Of a stretch of 64,000 nt of DNA, positions 25,347-36,614 are shown in pieces. Origin of the DNA: Endocalyx cinctus (taxonomy: Eukaryota > Ascomycota > Sordariomycetes > Amphisphaeriales > Apiosporaceae); contig BCKC01000002.1 of NCBI GenBank assembly GCA_001600455.1, positions 1,240,001-1,304,000 on the forward strand. The letters run 5' to 3'. A program made the translations under genes and the position numbers. The notes beneath the pieces were generated by a model. It saw only the letters and a list, made by a program, of their open reading frames with translations. It ran no database searches and was not told the DNA's origin. Positions within the stretch are counted from its first letter, which is position 1; every line of letters begins with the position of its first letter.

Positions 25347-25819
25347 TTAATCCTTCTTCACGCCCGGCAGGATCGGCTTCATAAACTTCGCTTTGACGTC
25401 TTTGAAGTACTTGTACTCGTTCAGGAGCTTCTGGACGATGGGCGTCCGGTTATGGGCCTCGAAAGCGGCCTCGTCCACATATCGCTCGAAGAAGTGAAAC
25501 GCGTTCCTGTCGTCCGGGTCCCGCGCTATGGTGTAGTAGACGGTCCCGGGGTCCAGGTTGGCCAGCCGGGTGGTCTCGTGGTAGACCTCCTCGAGGGCGT
25601 CTCCCGTGCCTTCTTTCGCGTAGACCTATCGCCGTTTGTTAACGAATTATTTAATTTTATTCTTCTACATTTTTTCCCCTTTCTTTCTTTCTTTTTTCTC
25701 TCGTTTTTTAGAAATGATAAGAAGGAAAAAGGGGGAGGAAGAAATACGGTTCCGAATATGACGAATTCTCCTTCGGGAATTTTCCACCCGCCGCCTTCGC
25801 TAGCTTGAATTTCCGCCAT
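25347..25819 (-). CDS. Small ABM-domain (dimeric alpha/beta barrel) protein
   Basis: complement(join(25347..25625,25748..25819)), 116 aa. The antibiotic-biosynthesis-monooxygenase fold is suggested by FVIFGT joined to VYAKEGTGDALEEVYHETT, then TVYYTIARDPDDRNAFHFFE, YVDEAAFEAHN and PIVQKLLNEY. Members of this fold act as small heme-free oxygenases, as quinone-handling proteins or as stress proteins; substrate and role cannot be told here. The intron (GTATTT...TAG, 122 nt) falls inside the first beta strand and closes in phase 0. The frame is open a little further upstream but without another ATG. It stands alone, with no biosynthetic genes beside it, so a general detoxification role is more likely than secondary metabolism. 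Confidence 0.82.
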
Positions 25820-27954
25820 TTTTTGTGATCGAATTAATTTGTTGATTGGGGAGGGTGATATTGCCAAGGATGTAAGCTGATCTACAAGCTGAAAAGAAAG
25901 TTAGTTTTTTCTTCTTTTTTCCTGTCTTCATTTCTTCTTTTATCAATAGGTGAAGATGAGATACACCATCTAGAGCGTGAAAACCGACTGTATATCCTCT
26001 TAGAAGAGTTGGAATATGGAAAAGAATTACTTTTTAGATATGTGCAGTCGCTAAGTAAACCGTCGCCGAGGGAGAGGAAACTGTTTAAAGCACCCGTCCA
26101 ATCTTGATATTTACAGCTGATGTAATAATAAAAGATATGATTTATCTTGACACGGCCACAGACGAGTTGACGTTTCTATTGAGGGGCTTAAATAACGCAT
26201 GAAAAGAAAGCTATTCCAAATGAATGCATAGACTATATGTAGTTGGATGTCATCACCAATTCTCGGTCTTTACTAGATAAGTCGACCACCGATGTTCCTG
26301 GGTCTTGACCGAACCTAATGATATTTGATTTTTTTTATACGGTGTAGTATATTCTAAGCATTGTCTATTTAAAAATAAGAAAATCCATATTATAATACAA
26401 ATTTGAATAGTTAAGTGGTGATAAATGTGATATAGAATCGCAATTCCACTGCTTTACTCTTGGTTTCTCGACTTCTTTCAAGAATTCCCTTCTCCACCTT
26501 GTATCATTACAAACATCACCACATTTACCATGCAAGTAAGCAAGCAGTCTAGTAGTTTACATACACTACACTACTGTAGAGTAAGAAGAGCTCCACTGCG
26601 ACCGGTATCTGCCCCCTCCCCCAGACAAGAAAATGTCTTCGACAAAATCGCCGCGACAAAAATAGTAATCAATTAAAAAAAAAAAAAAAAAAACCACCAA
26701 GATTTCCAAGATCTGATCTAGGTATCTGTCTATCCATCTTCGCAACAAGCCGAGCAAGATTAGATTATCGCCAATGGATCTTTTCAAGGTTCTTTACTCA
26801 TCGGCGAGACGACGATGCACCGTTACTCCAGTTCTTGTCTTGCGTGTAAGTACATAATAGAGTTTATTCGCTTATCATTCGTCGCAAGTTCCCGTTCATA
26901 GCGGTAAGACAAACGAGGGGATATAAAAAACCAGTATTCGGTTCTGTAGCGAAATTACCTAGGCGCCGAATCACTGGATAAACGGGTCTCCTTACATACC
27001 GTGTAGCCGAGTTGATATATGTATACTATCAAGGTCGGATTATTATCAATCTAGCGTATCTTTACTTATTGACCGGCCCTCCTCAACCCTTTTCCCCGGT
27101 TGGGTTTTGAAGGAGGGTGTGTGGGGGCACGTATCGTTCAGAAACCGTCCACGATTGTCACTCAAACACAGCGAGTGTGTATGCATGTAACAGTCTGTCC
27201 AATAAAAGCATCGTAAAAGAAAAAAAATCAATAGTGGATTAGAGGGTTCACGACGGGCGAGATGTTTGCTTTTTGCCGCTCGATCCCCATTGGTTTGTGG
27301 TTGCATCGCCGTTAAGCGCCGGGTAGGGATGGTCTAAATTTGGGTCACGCATCGGGTAGGCTTTCGAGCCAATAGAAGCTCCGATGTCGTCCAACCCTCT
27401 CCCTTAACGACGTTCTGTTATTGCATAGACGCCGTCGCTCTATATGACTTGTATGCACGAATATGTAGCGTCCGTAGAAAAGGGTGTCAACGACGATGCT
27501 ATCATTTGTGTAAGAATTTTTCTTTTCTTTCTTTTTTTCTCTTCGTGCAGCGCAGGGGGCGCTTTTGGGGTAAGGATAGAACTGCATTCAACCCGCGTTG
27601 AAGAAGAAGAAAAATAAACAGCGTAGTATCGTCTGCGTTGAGCGGTTAACTTAATGATACCGAGCGATCAAATGAAATATACATATATTGATTCATTCGC
27701 ATTTCAAAAGGTAACTCAAGATTTGTTTTGTTTCTCAAGCCTATCTTGAAGGTTGGTCGAGTTCACAATCTCCTTTCCTTCTGTGTGTCTTTTTTCTTTT
27801 CTTTCTTTTTTCCTTATACTCCTTTCTCTTCTATTTTATAGTTATCAATTTTATTTAGTTCTCTTTTCTTTTCTCTCTCTCTTTTTTTTATACCTCCAAA
27901 AAAAAATCTTTTCTTCGCTAGACGATTGAACCATTCAACTCCTTAGCTAGAATC
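25820..27954. other. 2.1-kb intergenic stretch
   Basis: Divergent spacer. A 27-codon frame at 26773 (beginning MDLFKVLYSSARRR) looks presequence-like, but I found no second exon to join to it. The last 200 bp (27760-27950) is a CT-rich leader of the four-TM protein gene. An 18-A run lies at 26676-26693. Confidence 0.5.
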
Positions 27955-28707
27955 ATGTCTTTTGGAAACAAGGGCCCGGCGTCTGCATCCGAGTTCGAAC
28001 TCGAGTCTAACGAGGTGTACTATGCTCACCGGAGGAAGATCAACTTGATCGATGGAGTACGGATCGGCTTGACGGCACTCGCCCTGCTCGTCGGCCTTAC
28101 CGTGTTGGGAACGTCTGGCGATACCCTGGCCGTGTTCAACGCTACCCACCTAGCGACCGACTTCAACTTGGCATTATGGCCCAACCAATTCGACCTCAGG
28201 CCGACCGTAGCCCTCGTGGTCGGCAGCTCTATCATCGTGTTTACGAATATCGTATCTCTTGGGTTTAGCAAGGTCAAGATTGTACGTATTTGTTCGAAGA
28301 AGCAATCAGTATCTAGTATATTTAGAGTTCGTACTAACGCTTTTCTTTTTTTCTCTGTCGTGCAGCTGCGAAACCAAACTCTCGTTCACACGTCCGTCAC
28401 GTTCACCGCGCCATTCTTCGGCTTCGTCGCCGCGCTCATCAGCATGACCTTCTTCTACGCCGTCAACGCGTCCACCACGGTCGACACGCTGCAGAGCTGG
28501 AGCTGCCAGTGGAGCTACGCCATGATGACGAGCAAGCCCCACTTCGGCACCCTGTGCCGGGAGAGCCGGGCGGCCCTGTACCTGTCCGTCCTCCTGGTCC
28601 CGCTCGAGTTCCTGGTCCTCGGCGTCGCCGCTTTCCAGACCATGATGGAGAGGAAGACGAGCACGCTGGTCCATCCTCGCAAGTCTAGCAGCCCCGCTCT
28701 ATCGTGA
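27955..28707 (+). CDS. Four-TM integral membrane protein, family uncertain
   Basis: join(27955..28281,28366..28707), 222 aa. Four hydrophobic spans: about residues 38-57 (VRIGLTALALLVGLTVLG), 82-104 (VALVVGSSIIVFTNIVSLGF), 120-142 (PFFGFVAALISMTFFYAVN) and 185-207 (LSVLLVPLEFLVLGVAAF). Between spans 3 and 4 lies a loop with two cysteines (WSCQWSY, GTLCRES). This is the general plan of MARVEL-like fungal membrane proteins, but I cannot assign a family firmly. Both ends are cytosolic by the positive-inside rule. The intron has donor GTACGT, branch CTAAC and acceptor GCAG, phase 0. A strong CT-rich leader suggests appreciable expression. Confidence 0.85.
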   Translation: MSFGNKGPASASEFELESNEVYYAHRRKINLIDGVRIGLTALALLVGLTVLGTSGDTLAVFNATHLATDFNLALWPNQFDLRPTVALVVGSSIIVFTNIVSLGFSKVKIVRICSKKQSVSSIFRVRTNAFLFFSVVQLRNQTLVHTSVTFTAPFFGFVAALISMTFFYAVNASTTVDTLQSWSCQWSYAMMTSKPHFGTLCRESRAALYLSVLLVPLEFLVLGVAAFQTMMERKTSTLVHPRKSSSPALS

Positions 28708-30513
28708 TTTCGAAAAGATCGTCTTTTTTTTTTTTTTGGGGGGGGGGGGATCGGGGAAATCGGGCGGAAATCATGGCATATTTAGTGATATTGGATTTTT
28801 TTTCCCCTAAGGTTGATTGGAAATGATGCAATCAGGCCGAGCGCATTTGTTTTTCTTATTTTTAAACTATTGGGAGGGAAATCATCCCAGAAATAAAAAA
28901 TAAAAACAACAACAAACCGAGCTTTACCTGACCTGGGATGCAGGGGTCATGGCTGTAAAGGAGTTACCACGGGGGAGGGGAAGGGAGGAACCCTACATAC
29001 ACCCTACCCTATGTGTATGTCTTTTTGTTTTGTTTATGTGGCGAGATTGTGTTTACTGAGGCACGGATTGATGAAAATTCCCTTATCCCATACCAGATAC
29101 CTATTACTACTTCGATGTATATCAGATTTATGTTTTATTCGTTTTTATTTTAGCTAGGTTAGGCGGTTCCAATACAAGACTCGTCAAAATAGGCGAGATG
29201 TACTTAAAGAATGGCAAACGGTATTCAGCGTTCGCTCACCCGCCTGTATTCCGGTTCCCGTTATTCTATTGAGTAGTTAGTGTATGACAGATGATGTCGA
29301 GTTCCTTCATGATCATATACTAGGTGTAGGACATAGGAAATCAACGGTAGCAGACCGGTAAGTTGCAGGAGGAGGAGGAGGAGGAGGAGGAGGAGGAGGA
29401 GGAGGAGAAATCTTGTACTGGGTTACGACTTTTTTTTTTTTTTTTTTGGTTGATAATTTATTTTCAAAGTAATGTAGTGAGTGTGTGATATGATTTTTTT
29501 TGTGTTAATTCACCGGTCTGATGTCGGTATGACATTGACATCGTCTTTGTGTCCCCCCACGATGCTCTGCATGTTTTGGACCACTGCACCCCAGATTGTC
29601 AGAGGTTAATTGAATCGATAGGACTTATATTTTTTTAAAGTGAATAATCGATGCGATATTCACATTGATTCTTGTTTTGATTCAACTTGTAGCTTGAAGT
29701 CTGCCTATGCTCACAGCACATTAGTCTACTGTTTTGAATGCAGGTGACCGATAGAGGAATCAGAATAGAAGGGAGAGATTGAATGAAAGAAAAAAAAAAA
29801 AAAGAAGATACTTATCTCCCAATCTCTTACGGTTTGTTTGTCATTTACTATTTAGAATAAAGTGCATATTACATTAGACCTCGATAATGCAGGTTAATAG
29901 ATGTTATTCATATATTCTAAAGTAAACCAAGATAGAGCATTCGCGACTTCTAACCGACTCTCCTAATTTTCTACGCATCCCGTTTTTAAACATCCCTCGA
30001 TATTACACCCCCCACGTCATATGTAATTTTCCATCCACTCATTCAATTCTACTTATCTTGTTTTATTAAGAGAGACGAGGCTCTTTCCCTTCCATATAAT
30101 CCGTTGTGTAACTTTTTTTTATGAACTGGCCTACCTTAGATACCGCCTTATCGTACCTGTCAAATTAACAGATCATCATGTTATTTGAACTAGGTAAGCT
30201 ACTGAATTACTAAAGTAGTTGATATTGCATGTCAGGAAAGGAAAAGGGAAAAGGAAAAGGAAAAAAAAAGAGATTTCTCTGATCTTAGTCCATCGCGGTC
30301 ATCCTTTTACTTCAGATCTATCTACCTAGGTAGCCAGATCTAGCCCAGCCTGTGTGTCAAGATCCGCTATCTAACCAATAGTCTAGAAGCAAATGAGGCC
30401 ACACTAAAGCTCAAGGACGTACCTTGCAAGTCTGAATTGCTTTTGAGTGCCAACTCAATTAAAGTAAACAATCAGCTTATGAAGTCGTCGTGCTAAACAA
30501 TCCGATTGACGCT
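28708..30513. other. 1.8-kb intergenic stretch
   Basis: Contains T/G runs just past 28720, an (AGG)n block at 29367-29407 and scattered A/T runs. No coding or RNA gene is supported. Confidence 0.5.
29367..29407. repeat. (AGG)13 purine microsatellite
   Basis: About thirteen and a half perfect AGG units, a pure purine strand, followed within 23 bases by a run of about 17 T. It lies in a spacer, far from any exon. Confidence 0.92.
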
Positions 30514-31693
30514 ATGTTGTCACCTGCGAATACGACTATGAGTCGTCCAGACTCCCCAGCACCAGTACGAGCAACAACAACTTCAACTTCTCGTCTCAAC
30601 CTCAACACCATCTTCTCTACTTCGGGTCGGTCTTTCGCTCACAGACAACTTCACTCGTCGCAATCTTCACCCATCCTGAATAATACCGAAGAAAACGATA
30701 TGATTCGCGCCGTCGACCGCCCCCAAAACGGCGGGGATGCTTCTAAGTATCACAATACTCGAACGTACCCTGACATATCCAAACGCAGGAGTGCCTATTT
30801 CGAGAGTGAATTTGCTACACCGAACCGAGAAACCGACCCGGGGAAGGCACAGGTAGAGAACGAGGCTGTTGTTCTGGTTGAAATCAAAACCAATGTTATA
30901 GTAAGTTACCCACCAAGTGCTGGTGTCGAGTATTCAGTCACATTTGTTAACATAATACTCAGATCAAAGACGAATTCTCCTTTATCACCGATTTTTCATA
31001 CCACCTTTCAAACAGATATCACCGACCGATGTCCTCTATCAGTATAATCTTGAATCACGGCTGCTGTATGATGTTTGCAGGCTCCTTCGATCCTGCATAC
31101 TCGTTAGCTATTCATGGACTTCCTAGACTCATGAAACCAATCACCAACAGACGCAATGCAGCACTCATTCAACAGCACCTATACGAATCGTTGAGAGTCC
31201 ATCCAACTCGAGGCTATGTTCAATTTATAGCAATTCCTGAAGAGAATGTGGCTATAGGTGGCAAGACGATTGCGGCTGAGATAGAAGAGATAGGAGGTGG
31301 AGCAGCCTTCGACCCTAAGCACACTTTATCTAGGAAATCATCCAGGGCGAGTCGAAGGCTCAGCGTTAGGGTAAGTACATTGTTCATGTTCTGAACCTAC
31401 TATGATAGTTTTGATAGCTGATCATGAAACAGTCCTTTGCGAACTTCAAATCATCGTCGTTATCCCACACACCTCACAGAGCACCTACGCCGCCCGAGAG
31501 TACCTCGGAAGACGGTAACGGAATTGAAGCTATTCCAGAGACACCTCCGACACCCCCCGCCGAACCGGATCACCCAATCAGCCCAGTCGACCATAAACGA
31601 TCCAAGGCAGCATCACATCGAAAGAGCCTGATGTTTGGCTTATTCGGAAGCAAATCATCTGGGGATGAAAAGCGGCCCAAGACCGCGAAATGA
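30514..31693 (+). CDS. MIF/tautomerase-domain protein with disordered N- and C-terminal arms
   Basis: join(30514..30900,30963..31370,31433..31693), 351 aa. The middle part (about residues 122-245) matches the macrophage migration inhibitory factor fold: VEIKTNV as strand 1, a helix with FITDFSYHLSNRY, then SISIILNHGCCMMFAGS, then NAALIQQHLYESLRVHPTRG and YVQFIAIPEENVAIGGKT. In MIF and tautomerases the catalytic base is a free N-terminal Pro1; here the strand starts after about 120 residues, so that residue cannot be free unless the protein is cut. Residues 1-115 are Ser/Thr/Pro-rich, and the C-terminal 100 residues are basic with Ser and Pro (PETPPTPPAEPDHP). Introns have clean GTAAGT donors and phase 0 joins. 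Role unknown; binding rather than catalysis is possible. Confidence 0.85.
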
Positions 31694-34668
31694 AGCTTTG
31701 ACGCTATATATAGGACTGGGGCTTTAGGGATCCGTAGCAGCTTCTTCCTATGGAAATGGGGCATGTGATATCACTCGGGCGTTTTATCGGCATTTGATTA
31801 AGGCGGACAAGTTTTCGCGTGGCAGAATTTCTGCATCGAATCATTTTTTTTTTCTTTGTTGGACGTCGTACCGCATTTAGAACTCCGGGATTCTTATTCG
31901 ACTAGAAGGTATCTTGTTGCATTTGGGAGTGTACGGCGTCAAAGTTTTATATCCTTTCCTTAAAATATGACGAGGTGGTTCTTTTCTTTGTACTATTCAT
32001 TTACTACCCTCATCATAATAGACTTGGCCGGAGAAAGCCCGGTGGCACATAATAGAAATACTTAAATTGACAGCCTCTCGGAAGTAAAGTGAACGTCAGT
32101 GGGAGCCATTGTTGGCGTAACACAGCATTTGTTGGTGTGCAGGTGATTGCAATCACCGGATCCTGGAAGCCGACAACGAGGCGAGACGATCATTTTCGTC
32201 GCATTGACAGAATGTTGGACCAGTAAACTGGAGCATATGAGTCAACCATCGGATGCTGCTCATCCCTAAGGGTAGGCAAGGTATACGCGTAAGATATGCC
32301 GCTTTTATTTTTCTCGGTGAATTGTATCTCAATTTCAAGCCATAGATATTGAGGCGATCGAATACCTGCCTGTAGATGAAAGCTGAGATTGTCATTCATA
32401 CAAACTTGTCCTTCTCGATAACGAATGGAATAAGGACGAATCGCGCGCCTTCATCACCTAGAAAGCATATGATATATAGGTCGCATTATTCAAACTTTTG
32501 GTAAATATCGTGTTTAAATACCACAAACATCACCGAAACGTTGTATAACAAAATACCAATCATGGCCATTATTTAGGGATTTTCCTACTTTCCAAGACGG
32601 TCAGTTGACCACTAGGTTTCATTATGAGGCTCCCATTGTAACTCTGTAAGTCTGCCGATAGACCATCGGTATACACTATAATAATATCATTAGGTATTAT
32701 TACTACATTTTTAGGGAGATTAAAACTGGATAATTGGTAAAAAGAGCTGTCAGGAAATGAGATTGAGGCTTGAATAGAAGGCTCGAATAGAAGAATGCTC
32801 AAGAATTTTGTTCTTTTGTTTATCTGTGAATGTTTCTTATCATATATTATTATAACCAGTATAACTCATATATAAGAAATGAAGTTTTACAGCTGACATA
32901 TAGAAATTACAGGCGTCTATCAGTGCCATAACTTCCTGGATTTCCCCTCATGGCCCACAAACACTGAGGTACTATTCGTTTAAGGCTCTGTCTCAAACTT
33001 ACTTAATTGCTTGTTTTCTTCCCGTTAATCAACTAATGAATCCAGAGAAATGAAGGAAAAGCCACATTCGCTGTGAAAACAACATCAATTCCATACTTCT
33101 ACACAAGTTGACTCATACTGACGCGTTTCTGTAATCTGTAACGTTCCTTCACGTTCCTTCACGTTCTAAGTAGTTGGTGGAGTCAATTAACATCATTCAT
33201 ACACAAGCACTCTTCTTCTAAGACACGCATCAAACATCACGAGGACCTTCTTATTTTGGTTCCTCTTATAACTGGTTCCGCGTTTGTTCGTGTTTAAGAA
33301 AAAAAAGGTACCTTTCAAATCACGAACCGCGGGAATATCACCAAACACCGAGATAGTAAGTCTTTTGTAATTCGCCACTTGTTTTGTGTTACTGCTGATG
33401 TGAGCCAACCCAGCTCGTTGGTTCCGTTTCAACACTGTGATTCGAGGACCTCGTATGTATCGTACAGCTGACTCAGAATTTCTGTATTAACAGCGAGAAA
33501 AACCAGACAGGAAGGACCATCACGGAATTGTCGCTGATTGTCTCAGAGGAATCTTCTTCTTCATCGTTTATGCTGAGGGGGAGGGGCGGATTGGACCAAC
33601 GAGTTTAATATCCCTGACCTTGAGCCTCGTGAGGCCATTACATAGCAAACGGTTCAACAAAAACTGACTTTAAACATCGGCACATTTATCTTACCCTTTT
33701 TTATTTTAATAAACAAAAAAAAACGGAAGTTGATCATGGAGGTAAGTGAGACAGTTTATTTTTTGAAATTTCACCTTCATTCCAAGCTTCTCTGCCTGCC
33801 TCCTGTCCTATGGGCCGAGCCACCGATATATATTTGGCACAACCAAGTAACACATGCGAATACGGCCCCCTATTGATTACTGGCCTTCAAATTTCATGCA
33901 TTCGCAATAACTTGACATCACATCTATAAATAAAGATTTTTGAGCCTTCCGTCTCGGACATATTTTCCATTTTATTTTCTTTTCTTCTTTTGTGCCGCGT
34001 TTTTTTTTTCTTCCCCTTAAATTCCAATCAAGCCGGGTTTTATTGTGGTTTATGCCCGGAATAAGTATGCACACAATACTAGGCAGAAGCTAGAAGACCT
34101 CAGCGCTTTGGTTTTCTCCTTGGTTGCATTGAACCATTCTCCAAGTTTATACTGGCATTACCTCACTCAGTTATTCATTGGTGTTCTTTGGTGCAACGGT
34201 GAGATCAGAGTGAAAAGTCAGCTCGGCGTCTTCCTACCAATTTTACTGCGCCTTGCCATTGTTATAAATAAAGCAGCGATAAAGTCCCACGGATTCTCCC
34301 GACACTCCCTTCCAGGTGATTTCAAACTCCAGATCATATCCTGCAATCTTTCAACTCATTACAGCCCCGAATATCTTGTACTTGATCTAGCCTATGCGGA
34401 CCCGAGGACTCGTCAACCGCGTTTGAAGATTGGCTGGACCATTTTAAATGTAGCGAAAGAGCAAACAACTATAGGAAATGCTCCTTGATTTCACGTTATC
34501 AGCATAGATCATCTGATCACCTTCCTTCCTCTCTTCAGCAGCAATGAATCAGCGGAGAAAGCTAGCTTCATATATGGGGCAAACTTGGTCCTATTCAATT
34601 CATATATTAAAAAACTTGGACGAGTGTCTGCGCGTTCCTTCTTTAACTTACAGCGTACACATGTCAAC
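31694..34668. other. 3.0-kb intergenic stretch
   Basis: No gene that I can support. An open frame of 147 codons at 34045-34488 just upstream of GTR2 has no recognisable protein features. Two TGACTCA words occur at 33109-33115 and 33469-33475 (the Gcn4/CPC1 or AP-1-type site). A short direct repeat CGTTCCTTCA lies at 33141-33165. Confidence 0.5.
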
Positions 34669-35937
34669 ATGTCTCAGCTCCGCGGGAGAGATCCTCCTGC
34701 ACAGGATGAAGGCGCTGAATCTTCTACTCCTCTTAGTCCAGCTCAGGTCAATCTAATGCGCGTGTTTGAACAGAATCGTCAGGGTCAACAGAATACTACC
34801 TCGAAAACTCCCGAACAAACTCCAGATGTAGCGGCGAAAGCGAAACCGAGGCTTCTTCTCATGGGCCAGAGAAGGTACATTGATCCCGATATTGTAAAGA
34901 TTAATGAGCTGACCCGTCTATAGAAGCGGCAAGTCGTCGATATCCAGTGTTGTTTTTCATAAATTACCACCAAGTGAAACTCTATTTCTCGAGTCTACCG
35001 CTCGTATTCAAAAAGACTCCATGCCGTAAATCATCCCAAACCCCGTCATCAGAATATGCCGAGGCTGACCAGAAGCAGGAGCTCTTTTATGGATTTTCAG
35101 GTATGGGACTTCCCAGGACAGATTGATATCTTTGAAAATCCAACGTTCGATATCGATGCGATGTTCGGAGATATTGGGGCACTCATATGGGTCATCGATG
35201 CGCAAGACGATTACATGGAAGCCGTGGCTCGCTTGAATGTGACGATACTGAACTTACAACGATCATACCCTAACATCAAGATCGAAGTATTCATCCACAA
35301 AGTTGACGGCCTTTCGGACGATTATAAACTAGATATACAGCGAGACATCACAATCCGTATCCAAGACGAACTTTCTGACCATGGATTCGAGAATGCGCCA
35401 GTCACTTTTCATCTCACAAGCATATATAACCACAGCATCTTTGAAGCTTTCAGCAAAGTAATTCAGAAGCTTATTCCGCGACTAGGAATATTAGAGACAA
35501 TGTTGACGAATTTATGCCGCACATGTCGCTTCGAGAAAGCCTATCTGTTTGACGTTTTGTCAAAAATCTATATTGCGACGGATAGTTCGCCCGCAGATAT
35601 GGCAAGCTACGAGATATGCTCAGATTATATTGATGTCATAATAGATGTCACGGAAGTTTACGGCAGCTGGCCTCGAAGTCAAGGATACCGTGAAAACCTC
35701 GAGGGACCTCCCTGGAATCAGAAGCTAGAAGACCAGGTTGCATCAAACTGGGCGGAGAGCTGCATGGTGCTTAGCGACGGCAACCGACCTATCATTCTAC
35801 GCGAGGTCGATAAATATCTGGCACTGGTTGCAATTATGAAAGAGGATAGCTATGACAAGATGCCACTCGTCAATATGAATGTCGAGGTCGTGGTGCAAGG
35901 ATTGAAGGATTTCTTCGAAATCACCAAGCCGAAATAA
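34669..35937 (+). CDS. GTR2: Rag-family GTPase Gtr2 (RagC/D homologue)
   Basis: join(34669..34874,34924..35025,35079..35937), 388 aa. With Gtr1 it forms the vacuolar Rag heterodimer of the EGO complex that passes amino acid status to TORC1. The P-loop MGQRRSGKSS is split by intron 1. Then come [20 protein letters not shown] (Gtr2/RagC-like switch region), [15 protein letters not shown] as G3 and [11 protein letters not shown] as G4; the C-terminal roadblock-like part has [19 protein letters not shown] Gln/Ser/Thr-rich N-terminal extension of about 55 residues comes first. The third exon has two possible acceptors six bases apart (35073 or 35079), which add or omit Ser-Arg before SSFMDF. Three exons close in frame. 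Confidence 0.94.
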
Positions 35938-36614
35938 ATTTGGTTGCTGGTGACTGGCGTCAAGTCATGTTCGAAGTATGAAAGGCGAGTCCGACTTTTC
36001 AGGGAAGGGAGATCTCTTTCCTGAGTTGATTCTCGTAGGGTATGCAGCCTTCTTTCCTGCAAAAGATAGGTAAGGAAGGAGTTGAAGTATTATTGATGGG
36101 CCTAGAAAGCAATAGCGTACAAGTCACTATGCTATTAACAAGACTGGCTTATACTTCAACAATTTGCCCTCAATATAAATAAGAGGCAGACGACTAATAT
36201 TAATATCCGAATTGCACATGCTGATCTTGTATTGGCAGTGACAAATATCCTGGTCGACATGCAAGTCCATTATTAAGGCCATTGTCGGGATCTACATTGT
36301 AATCAAGCTGACATATTTCTGCCAATCACAGCAGCCAATCCAGGGTTGTGCTAATTCCAACTAATGCAACCCTACATCCAAGTCATATCCATCTACTCCG
36401 ACTGCTATCGAGATTGTGAACTGCATCGTTCAGTCTTCTTCCTCAAAATAATCATGGAGTCTTTGAGGCTTGTTTCCATAATCGGTATATAAGCTTCCTT
36501 ATATTTGACCCTTTCCAGATAGTCGTGTCATTCCGTCCTTACTTTACTACCTTTAATCTGTAATAATCGACCGGCATTTCTCGGTTAATATTACGAAAAC
36601 ACTTGAAATCAAAG
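35938..36614. other. Spacer between GTR2 and the PI-PLC gene
   Basis: 680 bp, head-to-tail arrangement. It should contain the GTR2 3' UTR and the PI-PLC promoter. A possible TATA-like GGTATATAAGC is at 36483-36493, about 120 bp before the start codon. Confidence 0.5.

Noticed and set aside
34045..34488. A 147-codon frame upstream of GTR2
   Set aside because: No recognisable motifs and AT-rich composition like the spacer; more likely leader or random.
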